NCBI RefSeq assembly: GCF_020510705.1
Contig: NZ_CP075184.1
Span: 62,001-126,000 of the forward strand
DNA: 64,000 nt
Direction of reading: 5' to 3'
DNA from: Acidovorax radicis
GTDB lineage: Bacteria; Pseudomonadota; Gammaproteobacteria; Burkholderiales; Burkholderiaceae_C
Shown here: in pieces, positions 18,044-28,317 of the stretch
How the letters are laid out: each line of letters begins with the position of its first letter
How positions within the stretch are numbered: position 1 is the stretch's first letter
Position numbers and translations under genes: made by a program
Notes under the pieces: generated by a model
What the model was told of the DNA's origin: nothing
Databases searched by the model: none
What the model saw: only the letters and a program-made list of their open reading frames with translations

Positions 18044-19678
18044 ATGAATCTCTTTTCATTCATGCGGCAGTTCACTATCCGAATGCGCATGCTGGGAGCC
18101 ATCGCCGTGGTGCTGGCGTTGCTGAGCTTGTTGGGTGGCGCGGGCATGCTGGGCATGTTCCGTATCCATGACATGAGCCAGAACTTCATGGACCACTCGT
18201 TCGCCAAGGTCAGCAACATGGCCGAGTTGCGTGGCGAGATGGGCGCCATCCGCCAGTACGAAAAAGACATGATCATCGGCTACGAAAAGCCTGAAGCCGT
18301 GAAGGCCGCTTTTGCCAAATGGCAGGCCAGCCACGAGAAGGCCAAAAAGACCGCCAGCAAGTTTCTGGAAGGTGAAGAAGATGCCGACAACGCCGTGGCG
18401 CGCAACATTATTGGCAAGCTCGACAGCTACAAAGACCAGTTTGCCCACGTGGCCCGCCAGCTTGAAGCCAGTGGCTACGACACCGCCACCATTGCCAACC
18501 GCATGAGTGGCAAGGCCATTGCCGAGTTTGACCAGGCAGACAAATTGATGGTGGAGCTGGACACGGTGTTGCGCAATGAGGTCGCCAAGGCCGTGGAGCA
18601 ACAAGGCGAAGTCTCCAGCCAGACCAAATGGCTGTTTGTGCTGGCGGTGTTGATTACCGTGCTGGTGGTGGTGCCCACCACGCTGATGAACATGAATTCG
18701 ATCTGCAACCCGCTGGAAGACGCGCGCAAGATGGCCCAGGCGATCGCGGGCGGGGACTTGTCGCAGCAGATTGCTGCCGAGGGCAAGGACGAAGTGGCCG
18801 ACTTGCAACGCGCTTTGCGCGACATGCAGCAGGGCCTGGGCGCATTGGTAGCGCAGGTGCGTGATGCCAGCGGCAACATCGCCACGGCCAGCCAGGAGAT
18901 CGCCACGGGCAACCAGGATCTGTCGCAGCGCACCGAGCAGACGGCCAGCAATGCGCAAGAGGCCGTGGCCTCGCTGTCGCAGCTCACGTCCACCGTGCAG
19001 CAAACGGCTTCTTCGTCGCAAATGGCCAACCAGCTGGCCGCGTCGGCCTCGCAGATGGCCACACACGGCGGCGGTGTGGTGCAGCAAGCCGTGGCCAGCA
19101 TGCACGAGATCTCCACCTCCAGCCGCAAGATCGGCGACATCATCGGCCTGATCGATTCGATTGCCTTCCAGACCAACATCCTCGCGCTGAACGCTGCGGT
19201 GGAGGCGGCGCGTGCGGGCGAGCAGGGGCGTGGTTTTGCTGTGGTCGCGAGTGAAGTGCGCAGCCTGGCCCAGCGTTCGGCTGCAGCGGCCAGCGATATC
19301 AAGGGCCTGATCAACAACAGCGTGACGGCGGTGGACGGTGGCGTGCGCCATGTGGAAGAGGCGGGCACTGCGATGAAGGACATTGTCAGCAGCGTGCAGC
19401 GCGTGGGCGACATCATTGGCGAGATCACGGCCGCCGCGTCGGAACAGTCCGCAGGCATTGGCCAGGTGAACCAGTCGGTGGGCGAGATCGACCGCATGAC
19501 GCAGCAGAACGCGGCGCTGGTGGAAGAGTCTGCCGCTGCCGCCGAGTCGCTGCGCGAGCAGGCGGCCCGCCTGTCGCAGGTGGTGCAGCAGTTCCGGTTG
19601 GCCGATGGTGGACAGGCAGGGGGCATGCACCCCATGGCACTGGCGGCACCGTCGTCGGGCCCTGGCATCGACCTCTAA
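18044..19678 (+). CDS. Methyl-accepting chemotaxis protein
   Basis: A 544-residue inner-membrane chemoreceptor. A first membrane helix (about 17-39) leads into a periplasmic four-helix-bundle type sensor, then a second helix (about 197-216), a HAMP region and the long coiled-coil signalling domain. The tip shows the conserved [29 protein letters not shown] block that contacts CheA/CheW. AAGGAC lies 8 bases before the ATG. The stop TAA at the end of GPGIDL is directly followed, in the same frame, by sequence of a decayed zinc-binding CZB domain, so the receptor may once have been longer. Ligand unknown. Confidence 0.93.
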   Translation: MNLFSFMRQFTIRMRMLGAIAVVLALLSLLGGAGMLGMFRIHDMSQNFMDHSFAKVSNMAELRGEMGAIRQYEKDMIIGYEKPEAVKAAFAKWQASHEKAKKTASKFLEGEEDADNAVARNIIGKLDSYKDQFAHVARQLEASGYDTATIANRMSGKAIAEFDQADKLMVELDTVLRNEVAKAVEQQGEVSSQTKWLFVLAVLITVLVVVPTTLMNMNSICNPLEDARKMAQAIAGGDLSQQIAAEGKDEVADLQRALRDMQQGLGALVAQVRDASGNIATASQEIATGNQDLSQRTEQTASNAQEAVASLSQLTSTVQQTASSSQMANQLAASASQMATHGGGVVQQAVASMHEISTSSRKIGDIIGLIDSIAFQTNILALNAAVEAARAGEQGRGFAVVASEVRSLAQRSAAAASDIKGLINNSVTAVDGGVRHVEEAGTAMKDIVSSVQRVGDIIGEITAAASEQSAGIGQVNQSVGEIDRMTQQNAALVEESAAAAESLREQAARLSQVVQQFRLADGGQAGGMHPMALAAPSSGPGIDL

Positions 19679-19679
19679 T

Positions 19680-20014
19680 CCGCCATCAAGGCGCATGCGC
19701 CATGGCGCTCCAAGCTGCGTAGGGCGGCCCAGCAACGCGAGCAGCTCGATGCAGACACCATCGGCAAAGACGATTGCTGCGAGCTGGGCCGTTGGCTGCA
19801 TGGCAAGGGGCGGGGCTCCTATGGCCGGGCTGCCGGCCTTCCAGTCGCTGGTAGACCGGCACCGCGAGTTCCATGAGGTGGCGGGCGGAATCGCCAGAAC
19901 AATCAACCGGGGCGCCTATGGCGAGGCGGAAGATGCGCTGGCGGCAACACACGGTTCTTGCAGGCCTCCAGTGCCGTGGGCGCGGCCATCGTTCGGCTTC
20001 GCAACCAGATTTGA
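19680..20014 (+). pseudogene. Decayed CZB (chemoreceptor zinc-binding) domain
   Basis: Read through the MCP stop in the same frame, the sequence gives AIKAHAPWRSKL and DDCCELGRWLHG, then needs one shift to give VDRHREFHEVAGGIART and a second to give FLQASSAVGAAIVRL before a stop. These are the HxxW, CxLGxWL and HxxFH landmarks of CZB domains, which sense zinc at the C terminus of some chemoreceptors. Two frameshifts and the upstream stop mean it is not expressed as a domain now, unless a sequencing error is involved. Confidence 0.65.
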
Positions 20015-20201
20015 TCGGGTGATCGGCATACCCTGGTGCCTGCAGCAGGCACCAGCCGGGGCTTGCTGAACACCGCCAGGGGCAACGCGGGAGCCCTGTT
20101 GCCGGCTTGGGCCCGGGCACCTCAACCCTTGATCTGTATCAGGCCGCTGGAGGGCCCGTGGTGGCACCCTTGCAGCCTCGTGTCATCTTGGAGAGTGCGC
20201 C

Positions 20202-20780
20202 ATGCCGTCGATCAGTCTGCGAACCATTCGTGAGGAGCATGCGTCGCTGGCGGCGGTATTGCACTCGCTGCGTTTGATGATGGACCAGGGCCCGGGCGAC
20301 GAGCCCGCTGCGTTTTTTGACGTGATGCGGGCGATGTTGTTCTACATCGACGAGTTTCCCGAACGCCAGCACCACCCCAAAGAATCGCAGTGGCTGTTTC
20401 CCAAGGTGGCGCAGCGCTCCCCCGAGGCCGCTGAGATGATTGCGCAGCTTGATCGCGACCACGCGGGCGGCGAGTCAGCGGTGCGCGAGCTGCAACATTT
20501 GCTGCTGGCTTGGGAGCTGATGGGCGATGCACGCCGCGAGGCATTTGCGCTGGCGCTGGAGACTTACATCCGCTTTTACCTGGAACACATGCGCCTGGAA
20601 GAAACCGTGGTGTTGCCTGCAGCGCAGCAGCACCTGGAGCCCGCCGACTGGGCCACGATTGACGCGGCGTTTGCCAGCAACTTCAATCCGCTGGCCGCGG
20701 GCCAGACGCGCGACCCAGCCTATGACCGCCTGTTCACCCGCATCGTGATGCGGGCGCCCAGCCCTATAGGGCTGGGTTAG
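20202..20780 (+). CDS. Hemerythrin HHE-domain protein
   Basis: A 192-residue cytoplasmic protein with a hemerythrin-type HHE cation-binding fold. Metal-ligand histidines are seen in REEHASL, ERQHHPKE, DRDHAGGE and LEHMRLEE. Such proteins bind a di-iron centre and are linked to oxygen, nitric oxide or peroxide sensing and iron repair. GGAG lies upstream of the ATG. A GC-rich hairpin follows the stop. No partner gene indicates which ligand is relevant. Confidence 0.88.
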   Translation: MPSISLRTIREEHASLAAVLHSLRLMMDQGPGDEPAAFFDVMRAMLFYIDEFPERQHHPKESQWLFPKVAQRSPEAAEMIAQLDRDHAGGESAVRELQHLLLAWELMGDARREAFALALETYIRFYLEHMRLEETVVLPAAQQHLEPADWATIDAAFASNFNPLAAGQTRDPAYDRLFTRIVMRAPSPIGLG

Positions 20781-20841
20781 GTCTTGGGTGAGGGCTGTGC
20801 GCTGCTTTGCACGGCCCTGATGCGAAGGCAGTGCCTGCCCG

Positions 20842-21966
20842 TTACTTGGATGCTTTCAGCTTAGGGTAGTCGATGTAGCCCTTAGCGCCACCACCGTAGA
20901 AGGTGCTCTGGTCCCACTCGTTCAGGGGGGCCTTGCTACGCAGTCGTTCGACGAGGTCGGGGTTGGCGATGTAGAGCTTGCCAAACGCCACGATGTCTGC
21001 CGAGCCATCCGCCACTGCCTTTTCAGCCATTGCGCCGTCGTAGGCGTTGTTGACCATCCACGCACCCTTGCCACCGGCTGTGCGGTAGGCGGCCTTGAGC
21101 GCGGCATAGTCAAAGGGGCGGTCAGGCAGTTCGCGGGGGCCGCCGGTGGCGCCTTCGATGATGTGGATGTAAGCCAGGCCCATGGTGGCGAGCTGGCGCA
21201 CCACGTGGTCGAACAGGGGCTGCGGGTCTTCGTCCACGATGTCGTTGGCGGGCGTGACGGGCGACAGGCGAATGCCCACCTTGCCATGGCCCACGGCGTC
21301 GGCGACGGCACGGGTCACCTCCAGCAACAGGCGCGCGCGATTGACGATGCTGCCGCCGTAGTCGTCGGTGCGTTGGTTGGCGCCGGTTTTCAGGAACTGG
21401 TCGAGCAGATAGCCGTTGGCTCCGTGGATTTCTACGCCGTCAAAGTCGGCTGTTTCCACGGCGTTGCGCGCCGCAGCAGCAAAGGCGTGCACGATGCCTG
21501 GCAGCTCGGACGCGTCAAGCGCGCGGGGGTGCGATGTGGGCACAAAACTGCCCTTGCCCGTGGCACGGTCGATCAGATAGGTTTTGGACTTGGCAATGAC
21601 GGCCGAGGGCGCCACGGGTGCGCCGTTGTCGGGTTGCAGATCCGTGTGCGAGATGCGGCCCACGTGCCACAGCTGCGTCACGATCTTGCCGCCCGCCTCA
21701 TGCACGGCCGCCGTCACCTTTTTCCAAGCATCGAGTTGCTCGGTGCCATACAGGCCCGGCACGTCGGCATAGCCCTGGCCTTGGTGGCTGATGGCGGTGG
21801 CTTCGGTGATGAGCAGGCCGGCGCTGGCGCGCTGCGCATAGTAGGTGGCGGTGATGTCTGCGGGCACGGCGTCGGGGGCCCGGTTGCGCGTGAGCGGTGC
21901 CATGGCAATGCGGTTGGCCAGATGCAGGTCGCCGACCTGGATGGGATCGAAAAGGGAGGTGGACAT
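20842..21966 (-). CDS. nemA: Old yellow enzyme / alkene reductase
   Basis: A 374-residue FMN-dependent oxidoreductase of the N-ethylmaleimide reductase (OYE) family. The barrel begins LFDPIQVGDLHLANRIAMAPLTRNRA; the active-site His-Asn pair lies in VEIHGANGYLLDQF; the C-terminal phosphate-binding part includes ADIVAFGKLYIANPDLVERL. It uses NADPH to reduce activated C=C bonds and nitro compounds. Start ATG at 21966. A 20-bp palindrome at 22021 lies 55 bases upstream and could be an operator. No nemR-like repressor is adjacent. Confidence 0.92.
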   Translation of the reverse strand: MSTSLFDPIQVGDLHLANRIAMAPLTRNRAPDAVPADITATYYAQRASAGLLITEATAISHQGQGYADVPGLYGTEQLDAWKKVTAAVHEAGGKIVTQLWHVGRISHTDLQPDNGAPVAPSAVIAKSKTYLIDRATGKGSFVPTSHPRALDASELPGIVHAFAAAARNAVETADFDGVEIHGANGYLLDQFLKTGANQRTDDYGGSIVNRARLLLEVTRAVADAVGHGKVGIRLSPVTPANDIVDEDPQPLFDHVVRQLATMGLAYIHIIEGATGGPRELPDRPFDYAALKAAYRTAGGKGAWMVNNAYDGAMAEKAVADGSADIVAFGKLYIANPDLVERLRSKAPLNEWDQSTFYGGGAKGYIDYPKLKASK

Positions 21967-22386
21967 GCGGAGTTTCTTTCTTTCGTGCAGTGGCTGCAGG
22001 GGGCTGAACAGACAGTAAGTAAGAACGTGAACAGGTTCTTAAGCCTATTCGCAAACGCCTCGGCTTGCAGTGGGCGCGTGTAACAAAGGTCAAGGGATTT
22101 GTGCTATCGCAAGGTTCGCAGGGCAGCGCAGGGCGCTTGGCGTGCGGGTAAGCAGGCGAACGGTGATGTGTTGGCCGGTGGCAATGAACACGGCCGACGC
22201 ATTGGGCTATCTGCTCGGGGTCCTGGTCACGCCGTGGCGGCTGCGGCGTGTGGCGCACGGGGTGGTGTTGTTGACCGGTGCGGTGATGGCTACGGTCTTC
22301 ATGGGCCTGAGCGGGTTTTCACCCAGGCCGCGCCGTTGCTTGTGCAGCGCTTGCTGGCGGGCGGTGCCAGCATACGCTGTAGCGGC
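21967..22386. other. Intergenic stretch between nemA and gst
   Basis: About 420 bases. It holds a 20-bp palindrome (22021-22040). The plus strand shows short Leu/Val-rich readings around 22240-22330 that faintly recall a membrane protein but keep no frame. I recognise no gene; it may be decayed coding sequence. Confidence 0.4.
22021..22040. repeat. Interspersed 20-bp palindrome, copy 3
   Basis: AAGAACGTGAACAGGTTCTT, 16 of 20 positions symmetric, in the nemA upstream region. Confidence 0.55.
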
Positions 22387-22995
22387 TTATTTCAGCAGGC
22401 CTTCGGCTTTCATCGCCGCTTGCACGGCGGGCCGAGCGCCCACGCGGTCGCGGTATGCCGCCAGATTTGCCAGCCCGGAGATGTCCAGGTTGGTGGGCTG
22501 GGTCCAGTTGGTCACGGTAAACAGATAACCGTCGGCCACGGTGAACTGGTCGCCCATCAGGTATTGTTTGGCGGCGAGCTGGCTATCCACCCACTGCAGG
22601 CGCTGCAACAGCCGCTCGCGCACCATGGGCTTGTATTCCTCAGGGGTTGCGGGGTTGAACAGGGGGCTGAAGCCCTTGTGCAGCTCGGTGCCGATGAAGG
22701 TGAGCCACTCCTGCAGGCGGTAGCGCTGCAGCGAGCCGTTTTGCGGTGCCAGCATCTTCAGCGGCACCTGGTCGGCGATGTATTGCACGATGGCCGGGCC
22801 TTCACGCAGGCGGGTGCCGTCGTCCAGCTCCAGCACGGGCACGTAGCCCAGCGGGTTGATGCCGTAGTAGTCGGTGCCGTCCTGCAGCTTGTGGCTCTTG
22901 GTGCTGGCCAGCACGGGGGTGAAGGCCAGGCCGGCTTCGTGCAGCGCAATGTGCGGGGACAGGGAGCAGGCGCCAGGCGAGTAGTACAGCTTCAT
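22387..22995 (-). CDS. gstA: Glutathione S-transferase, beta class
   Basis: A 202-residue cytoplasmic GST. The N-terminal thioredoxin-like domain reads MKLYYSPGACSLSPHIALHE with the Cys10 typical of bacterial beta-class enzymes, followed by the cis-Pro segment YVPVLELDDG and EGPAIVQYIAD. The helical C-terminal domain contains FTVADGYLFTV. It conjugates glutathione to electrophiles or acts in thiol exchange. It is followed on the same strand by the aldolase-like gene upstream at 23085, but an operon is not clear. Confidence 0.92.
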   Translation of the reverse strand: MKLYYSPGACSLSPHIALHEAGLAFTPVLASTKSHKLQDGTDYYGINPLGYVPVLELDDGTRLREGPAIVQYIADQVPLKMLAPQNGSLQRYRLQEWLTFIGTELHKGFSPLFNPATPEEYKPMVRERLLQRLQWVDSQLAAKQYLMGDQFTVADGYLFTVTNWTQPTNLDISGLANLAAYRDRVGARPAVQAAMKAEGLLK

Positions 22996-23084
22996 GGGGG
23001 TCCTTCAGAAAAGATGGAAAAGCGCATCCTATGCGTTGCCGTGCTTCTCTGCAGGCCGCCGCCATTTGCCCTTGGGGCACATCG

Positions 23085-23858
23085 TCAGCGGTCGAAACCA
23101 GGCGCGTCGCGCTGGGCCTTGCGCAGCAGTGCGGGCCACGCGAATGCACCGCCCAGGCCGCCCGTCTGCACCCGCATGGCCTGGGCCACGCCGCTCACGA
23201 TCTGCGGGTTCACTTGCGTCAGCTTGCCGCCCGCCTGCGCGTCGATCTGGATGCGGCAGGTGTTCTCGAAGGTGTACATCGACAGGAACGCGTCGGCAAT
23301 CGTCTTGCCCACCGTCAGCAGCCCGTGGTTGCGCAGCATGAGGAAGTTGGCCTGGCCCAGATCGGCCTGCAAGCGTGGCTTTTCTTCGTCGCGAAAGGCC
23401 ACGCCCTCGTACGCGTGGTACGCCAGCGAGCCCAGCACAAAGGTGCTTTGCTGGCTGATGGGCAGCACGCCGCCCTTTTGCGCACTCACGGCCACGCCTG
23501 CGCGCGTGTGCGTGTGCAGCACGCAGCCCGCCTCGGGCCGGGCCTCGTGCACGGCGCTGTGGATGACGAAGCCGGCGGGGTTCACGGGGAAGGGCGAGTC
23601 GTGCAGCTTGTTGCACGCCATGTCCACCTTGATCAGGCTGGACGCCGTGATCTCGTCGAACATGAGGCCGTAGGGGTTGATGAGGAAATGGTGCTGATCC
23701 TTGCCCGACACCGATTCGGGCAGCTTGGCGCTGATGTGCGTGAAGACCAGGTCGCTCCAGCCGTACAGAGCCACCAGCCGGTAGCAGGCGGCCAGGTCGC
23801 AGCGCAGCTGCCATTCTTCGGGGCTGACGCTGGCCTGTAGCGAGGGGATGTTGAGCAT
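23085..23858 (-). CDS. Class II aldolase/adducin-family protein
   Basis: A 257-residue protein with the class II aldolase fold. The zinc site is indicated by CVLHTHTRAG and a later RNHGLLTVG; the phosphate-binding region resembles LINPYGLMFDEITASSLIKVD. Family members cleave or epimerise sugar phosphates, though this adducin-like subgroup often lacks an assigned substrate. GGAGAC precedes the ATG at 23858. No sugar pathway genes are nearby, so no reaction is proposed. Confidence 0.88.
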   Translation of the reverse strand: MLNIPSLQASVSPEEWQLRCDLAACYRLVALYGWSDLVFTHISAKLPESVSGKDQHHFLINPYGLMFDEITASSLIKVDMACNKLHDSPFPVNPAGFVIHSAVHEARPEAGCVLHTHTRAGVAVSAQKGGVLPISQQSTFVLGSLAYHAYEGVAFRDEEKPRLQADLGQANFLMLRNHGLLTVGKTIADAFLSMYTFENTCRIQIDAQAGGKLTQVNPQIVSGVAQAMRVQTGGLGGAFAWPALLRKAQRDAPGFDR

Positions 23859-23980
23859 GGGGGTTGTCTCCAAGGTTGTAGGGGTGAGAGACACCACTGT
23901 AGGCCGGTGCGGCGCTGGCAGCTGTCAGGCAGGCTACACAGGCGGCGCCCGGTAAGCCGTGGAGGGTTGCAATCAAATTC

Positions 23981-24034
23981 ATAGCTGCTGGCGCTTGATG
24001 GATAAGCGCTAGAGCCATTTTTTATAGAAAATTG
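23981..24034 (+). repeat. Dispersed palindromic repeat, copy 5
   Basis: ATAGCTGCTGGCGCTTGATG, then GATAAGCGCTAGAGCC and an AT-rich tail ATTTTTTATAGAAAATT. This is close to the family consensus. Confidence 0.85.
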
Positions 24035-24263
24035 AAGACTCAGGAGATGGTGGTATGCGCAATCTTGGGGCGACCCAGGTGGACCGCAGCGATCTGCAGG
24101 TGCTGCCCATGCCGACACTCGGAGCGTCGTCTTGCGCCGAGACCCTCAATGCGCTGAACCAAATGGGTGAGCGGGGCCATGGCACATTCGGCCATTTTCT
24201 AGAGGATGCGCTGTACCCATGGGTGGATTCGGCTGGGCTGCCGCTGTGGTGCCGTCGCGGCAG

Positions 24264-24545
24264 CTACGCCTGCGATGCCGCTTCTGATGCGCGCGGCTTG
24301 GTCAGTTGTTCCAGCCGTGTCAGATACACCAGGGCCTGCTCATTGCTTGCGCCACACATCTCGGCGGAGGGCATCAGCCCCCCGCACACCGCCGGGCGCT
24401 CCGGCTGGCCAAAGATGCGGCAGCGTGCATCGTCCTCCAGTTGAATGCAACGCACCCCCGCAGGCTTGCCTTGCGGCATGCCGGGGATGGGCGAGCTGAT
24501 GGAGGGGGCGGTGCAGCAGGCGCCGCAGCCGGGGCGGCAGTTCAT
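24264..24545 (-). CDS. YkgJ-type cysteine cluster protein
   Basis: A 93-residue protein starting [17 protein letters not shown]. The CxxxCxxCC cluster at the N terminus plus later Cys residues (VRCIQLE, ARCRIFG, VCGG) define the YkgJ/CxxCxxCC zinc- or iron-binding family, whose members are often annotated as putative Fe-S oxidoreductase-like. Its start lies 15 bases after the FMN reductase stop, so both are likely in one transcript. Molecular role unknown. Confidence 0.85.
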   Translation of the reverse strand: MNCRPGCGACCTAPSISSPIPGMPQGKPAGVRCIQLEDDARCRIFGQPERPAVCGGLMPSAEMCGASNEQALVYLTRLEQLTKPRASEAASQA

Positions 24546-24559
24546 GGGTGGGGTCCGCC

Positions 24560-25168
24560 TTATTGGCCAGTGGTTGGCTGCAGGCGGTTGGCTGCCCACA
24601 GCACCTGGTCCACCACGGCGCGCACGCGGTCGCGGTGGGTTTGCTGGATGAGGGCGCCGCTGTCGTCAAACGCGCTACCGGCCGACCCCAGCGCAAACGC
24701 CTTGGGCGCCAGCCAACATTCGGCATTGATGAGCAAAGGGGCCAGGTGGCTTTGTGAGCGCAGACCGCCCAGGGCGCCCGGCGAGGCGCTGAGCATGCCC
24801 ACTACCTTGCCGCGAAAGCTCTTGCCGCCGTCCTCCCAGTCGGGGTTGCCCTTGACGGGGCTGGAGGCCCAGTCGATGGTGTTCTTGAGCAGGGCGGTGT
24901 AGCTGCCGTTGTATTCGGGCGAACAGATGACCCAGGCGGGGTGCTGCCACAAAATCTCTTTGAGTCGGATCACGTCGGCCGGTGTGCCCTGGGCCTCGAG
25001 GTCGGCGTTGTATAGCGGGATGTCGAAGTCCGACAGCTCCAGCAGCGTGACCGTGGCACCGGCATCGCGCGCGATGGCCGCAGTGGCGTGGGCCAGTTTG
25101 CGGTTGAAGGATTGATGGCGGGTGCTGCCCGCGAAGATGAGCAGAGAGGGGTGTGTGGGATGGGACAT
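24560..25168 (-). CDS. NADPH-dependent FMN reductase
   Basis: A 202-residue flavodoxin-like enzyme of the FMN_red family. The FMN phosphate loop is [32 protein letters not shown] is the conserved flavin/dimer segment. It transfers electrons from NAD(P)H to FMN or to quinone-like acceptors in the cytoplasm. Start ATG at 25168; upstream extension is poor. It heads a two-gene unit with the cysteine cluster protein. Confidence 0.9.
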   Translation of the reverse strand: MSHPTHPSLLIFAGSTRHQSFNRKLAHATAAIARDAGATVTLLELSDFDIPLYNADLEAQGTPADVIRLKEILWQHPAWVICSPEYNGSYTALLKNTIDWASSPVKGNPDWEDGGKSFRGKVVGMLSASPGALGGLRSQSHLAPLLINAECWLAPKAFALGSAGSAFDDSGALIQQTHRDRVRAVVDQVLWAANRLQPTTGQ

Positions 25169-25263
25169 GCCCGCGATTGAATCACAGGCCCGGGGCAGGA
25201 TTCCTGCGCGCCTGCCAAGCCCTTGGCATCGCACCCGGTATCCCTGCCGTGGGGCGGGGGGTG

Positions 25264-25279
25264 TGTTTCACGTGAAACA
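25264..25279. promoter_or_regulatory. parS site 1 (perfect)
   Basis: TGTTTCACGTGAAACA, identical to the bacterial parS consensus bound by ParB. It lies between the FMN reductase and mnmG genes. Confidence 0.93.
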
Positions 25280-25524
25280 CGCAGGCGCCACAGAGTGCAC
25301 TGAGGGCGGGTGTTCAGTGAAGCCCGCAGGGTCGCTGGCTGTGGAAACAGACACATTCCACACAAAGTGGGAAAATCGCGGGTTGCCCCGCCGGGGCTGG
25401 TCGCTGCGTGGCGACTGGTCTGGGTGGGGACGGTGTGCCGTCGCCCCGCTCTGTGAGTGGGCAGGGGCCGTGGGCGCACCGGACATTTTCACTATCGGGC
25501 CCGCCGGGCCCCGGAGCGCTCCCC

Positions 25525-27522
25525 ATGTTGTACCCCCAGGAATTTGATGTGATCGTTGTCGGCGGTGGCCATGCTGGCACCGAGGCCGCGTTGGCTGCCG
25601 CGCGCATGGGCAGCAAAACGCTGCTGCTGACCCACAACATCGAGACGCTGGGGCAGATGAGCTGCAACCCCAGCATTGGCGGCATCGGCAAGGGCCACTT
25701 GGTCAAAGAGGTGGACGCGCTGGGCGGTGCCATGGCGCTGGCCACCGACGAGGGTGGCATCCAGTTCCGCATTCTCAACAGCAGCAAGGGCCCTGCGGTG
25801 CGCGCCACGCGGGCCCAGGCCGACCGTATTCTGTACAAGGCCGCCATCCGCCGCATGCTGGAGAACCAGCCCAACCTGTGGCTGTTTCAGCAGGCGGTGG
25901 ACGATTTGATGGTCGAGGGCGACCGGGTGGTGGGCGCGGTGACGCAGGTGGGCATTCAGTTTCGCAGCCGCACCGTGGTGCTCACAGCCGGCACTTTTCT
26001 GGACGGCAAGATCCATGTGGGCCTGAACAACTACGCCGCTGGCCGCGCCGGAGACCCGCCTGCGGTGTCGCTGTCGGCACGCCTCAAAGAACTGAAGCTG
26101 CCCCAGGGCCGCCTGAAGACCGGCACGCCGCCGCGCCTGGATGGCCGCAGCATCGACTTCTCCAAATGCACCGAGCAGCCCGGCGACGGTATGCCGGGTG
26201 GGGTGAACGAGGGTACGGTGCCGGTGTTCAGCTTCATGGCACGTGCACACGGTGGGGCTGCCATGCACCCGCGCCAGATGCCCTGCTGGGTTACTCATAC
26301 CAACGAGCGCACGCACGAGATCATCCGCAGCGGCTTCGACCGCAGCCCCATGTTCACGGGCAAGATCGAGGGCGTGGGCCCGCGTTATTGCCCCAGCGTG
26401 GAAGACAAGATCAACCGCTTTGCCGACAAGGACAGCCACCAGATCTTTCTGGAGCCCGAAGGCCTGACCACGCATGAGTTCTACCCCAACGGCATCAGCA
26501 CCAGCCTGCCGTTCGACATCCAGTACGCGCTGGTGCGTAGCATGCCCGGGCTGGAGAACGCGCACATCCTGCGCCCCGGCTATGCCATCGAATACGACTA
26601 CTTCGACCCGCGCTCGCTCAAGAGTAGCTTTGAAACGCGGCAGATCCAGGGCTTGTTCTTTGCTGGGCAGATCAACGGCACCACGGGCTACGAAGAGGCG
26701 GCGGCCCAGGGCCTGTTCGCTGGTATCAATGCCGCGCTGCAATGCCGTGGTGAGGCAGCTTGGCTGCCCGGTCGCGACGAGGCCTACCTGGGGGTTCTGG
26801 TGGACGATCTGATCACCAAAGGCGTGACCGAGCCCTATCGCATGTTCACCAGCCGGGCCGAGTTCCGCCTGCAGCTGCGTGAGGACAATGCCGACATGCG
26901 GCTGACCGAAGCAGGGCGGGGCATGGGCCTGGTGGATGATGCGCGCTGGGATTCTTTTAGCCGCAAGCGCGACGCTGTTTCACGTGAAACAGAGCGCCTG
27001 AAGGCCACCTGGGTGAACCCGCGCAACCTGCCTGCGGCGGAGTCCGAGCGGGTGCTGGGTAAAAGCATCGATCACGAATACAACCTGTTCGAGCTGCTGC
27101 GGCGCCCGGATGTGAACTACGCCACCCTGATGTCGATGGATGGAGGCAAGTACGCATCCAACGATGTTTCACGTGAAACCCTGGGTGATCTGACGGAACC
27201 CGTGTTAGAGCAGGTAGAGATCGCTGCCAAATACGCAGGCTATATCGACCGCCAGAAGGGTGAGGTGGAGCGTGCGGCACATTTTGAGAAGCTGCGCCTG
27301 CCGCCTGATCTGGACTACATGCAGGTGACCGCCTTGAGCATCGAGGCGCGCCAGGTGCTCAGTCGCCACCGGCCGGAAACACTGGGCCATGCGTCGCGCA
27401 TCACAGGCATCACTCCGGCGTCGATTTCGCTCCTGATGGTGCATTTGAAGAAGGGTGGGTTCAAGGACTTGGCCGTGGCCCCGGCAACGCCCGCCAAGGC
27501 AGAAGGTGAAGTGGCGGCATGA
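25525..27522 (+). CDS. mnmG: tRNA uridine-5-carboxymethylaminomethyl modification enzyme MnmG
   Basis: A 665-residue FAD enzyme (GidA). With MnmE it modifies the wobble uridine of certain tRNAs. The dinucleotide motif [19 protein letters not shown] opens the protein; family blocks [43 protein letters not shown] and [16 protein letters not shown] follow; the C-terminal MnmE-binding helices are present. The start at 25525 fits the family N terminus MLYPQEFDV. Two parS sites lie inside the gene and translate as VSRET in both places. It is coupled to rsmG by an ATGA overlap. Confidence 0.97.
   Translation: MLYPQEFDVIVVGGGHAGTEAALAAARMGSKTLLLTHNIETLGQMSCNPSIGGIGKGHLVKEVDALGGAMALATDEGGIQFRILNSSKGPAVRATRAQADRILYKAAIRRMLENQPNLWLFQQAVDDLMVEGDRVVGAVTQVGIQFRSRTVVLTAGTFLDGKIHVGLNNYAAGRAGDPPAVSLSARLKELKLPQGRLKTGTPPRLDGRSIDFSKCTEQPGDGMPGGVNEGTVPVFSFMARAHGGAAMHPRQMPCWVTHTNERTHEIIRSGFDRSPMFTGKIEGVGPRYCPSVEDKINRFADKDSHQIFLEPEGLTTHEFYPNGISTSLPFDIQYALVRSMPGLENAHILRPGYAIEYDYFDPRSLKSSFETRQIQGLFFAGQINGTTGYEEAAAQGLFAGINAALQCRGEAAWLPGRDEAYLGVLVDDLITKGVTEPYRMFTSRAEFRLQLREDNADMRLTEAGRGMGLVDDARWDSFSRKRDAVSRETERLKATWVNPRNLPAAESERVLGKSIDHEYNLFELLRRPDVNYATLMSMDGGKYASNDVSRETLGDLTEPVLEQVEIAAKYAGYIDRQKGEVERAAHFEKLRLPPDLDYMQVTALSIEARQVLSRHRPETLGHASRITGITPASISLLMVHLKKGGFKDLAVAPATPAKAEGEVAA
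26976..26991. promoter_or_regulatory. parS site 2 (perfect, inside mnmG)
   Basis: TGTTTCACGTGAAACA within the mnmG coding sequence. Confidence 0.92.
27165..27180. promoter_or_regulatory. parS site 3 (one mismatch, inside mnmG)
   Basis: TGTTTCACGTGAAACC, one base from consensus, 189 bases after site 2. Confidence 0.85.
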
Positions 27523-28199
27523 CGATGGTGGTGAACAACAACGACAGCCTGCGCCGGCAACTGCAGGCCGGGGCGGATGTCTTGGCGTTGGACCTGAGCG
27601 ATGCCGAGATCACGCAGTTGATGGACTTCCTGGCCCTGCTGCAGAAATGGAACAAGGTCTACAACCTGACCGCTGTGCGTGACCCGCAGGAGATGATGAC
27701 GCACCACCTGCTCGACAGCCTGGCTGCCGTGGCACCGCTGCGCCGCCATGTCGCAACGTTGGTGGGGGAGGGCAAGAGTGTTGTACGCTTGCTCGACGTC
27801 GGCTCTGGCGGCGGTCTGCCCGGTGTGGTGTTTGCCATCTGCTGCCCGGGTGTGGACGTGAGCTGTGTGGATACGGTGGGCAAGAAGGCAGCCTTCATCC
27901 AACAGGCAGCGGTGGCGCTGAAGCTGCGCAACCTGCATGGTGTGCACGCACGGGTTGAGACGCTGACCACACCGTTCGACATCATCAGTTGCCGCGCGTT
28001 TGCCTCGCTGCCCGATTTTGTCACCTGGTCGCGCAGTGCGCTCGCCGCGCCACATGGTGTCTGGCTGGCCATGAAGGGCAAACACCCCGAGGACGAAATC
28101 GCGGCGCTGCCCGCCGATGTGGCGGTGTTTCACGTGGAACAGCTCACCGTGCCGGGCCTGGATGCGGAGCGCTGCATCATCTGGATGAAGCCCGCCTGA
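27519..28199 (+). CDS. rsmG: 16S rRNA (guanine527-N7)-methyltransferase
   Basis: A 226-residue SAM-dependent enzyme (GidB) that methylates G527 in the 530 loop of 16S rRNA. Motifs: [12 protein letters not shown], the SAM loop [14 protein letters not shown], and [13 protein letters not shown]. Its ATG overlaps the mnmG stop by four bases, indicating translational coupling. A near-consensus parS lies inside the gene at 28126. It has a longer N terminus than E. coli RsmG. Confidence 0.95.
   Translation: MTMVVNNNDSLRRQLQAGADVLALDLSDAEITQLMDFLALLQKWNKVYNLTAVRDPQEMMTHHLLDSLAAVAPLRRHVATLVGEGKSVVRLLDVGSGGGLPGVVFAICCPGVDVSCVDTVGKKAAFIQQAAVALKLRNLHGVHARVETLTTPFDIISCRAFASLPDFVTWSRSALAAPHGVWLAMKGKHPEDEIAALPADVAVFHVEQLTVPGLDAERCIIWMKPA
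28126..28141. promoter_or_regulatory. parS-like site 4 (one mismatch, inside rsmG)
   Basis: TGTTTCACGTGGAACA differs from the consensus at one base. Confidence 0.7.
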
Positions 28200-28317
28200 C
28201 CATCTTGGCCGCCGGGCGCTGACTTTTCAGCGGCCGGGGCAGGGTGGTCGCGTAAACTCGGCTCCTCACTTCGGGTGCATCCATTCTGTGCACCCATCCA
28301 GCACACCGGGAGAGATC

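Noticed and set aside
22100..22386. Possible degraded LysE-like membrane protein gene
   Set aside because: Hydrophobic stretches appear but no frame holds together and no diagnostic motif is present.
24055..24444. Plus-strand ORF with GGAGA upstream, starting MRNLGATQVDR
   Set aside because: Its second half runs antisense through the well-supported cysteine cluster gene, and I recognise no family. It may be a decayed gene.
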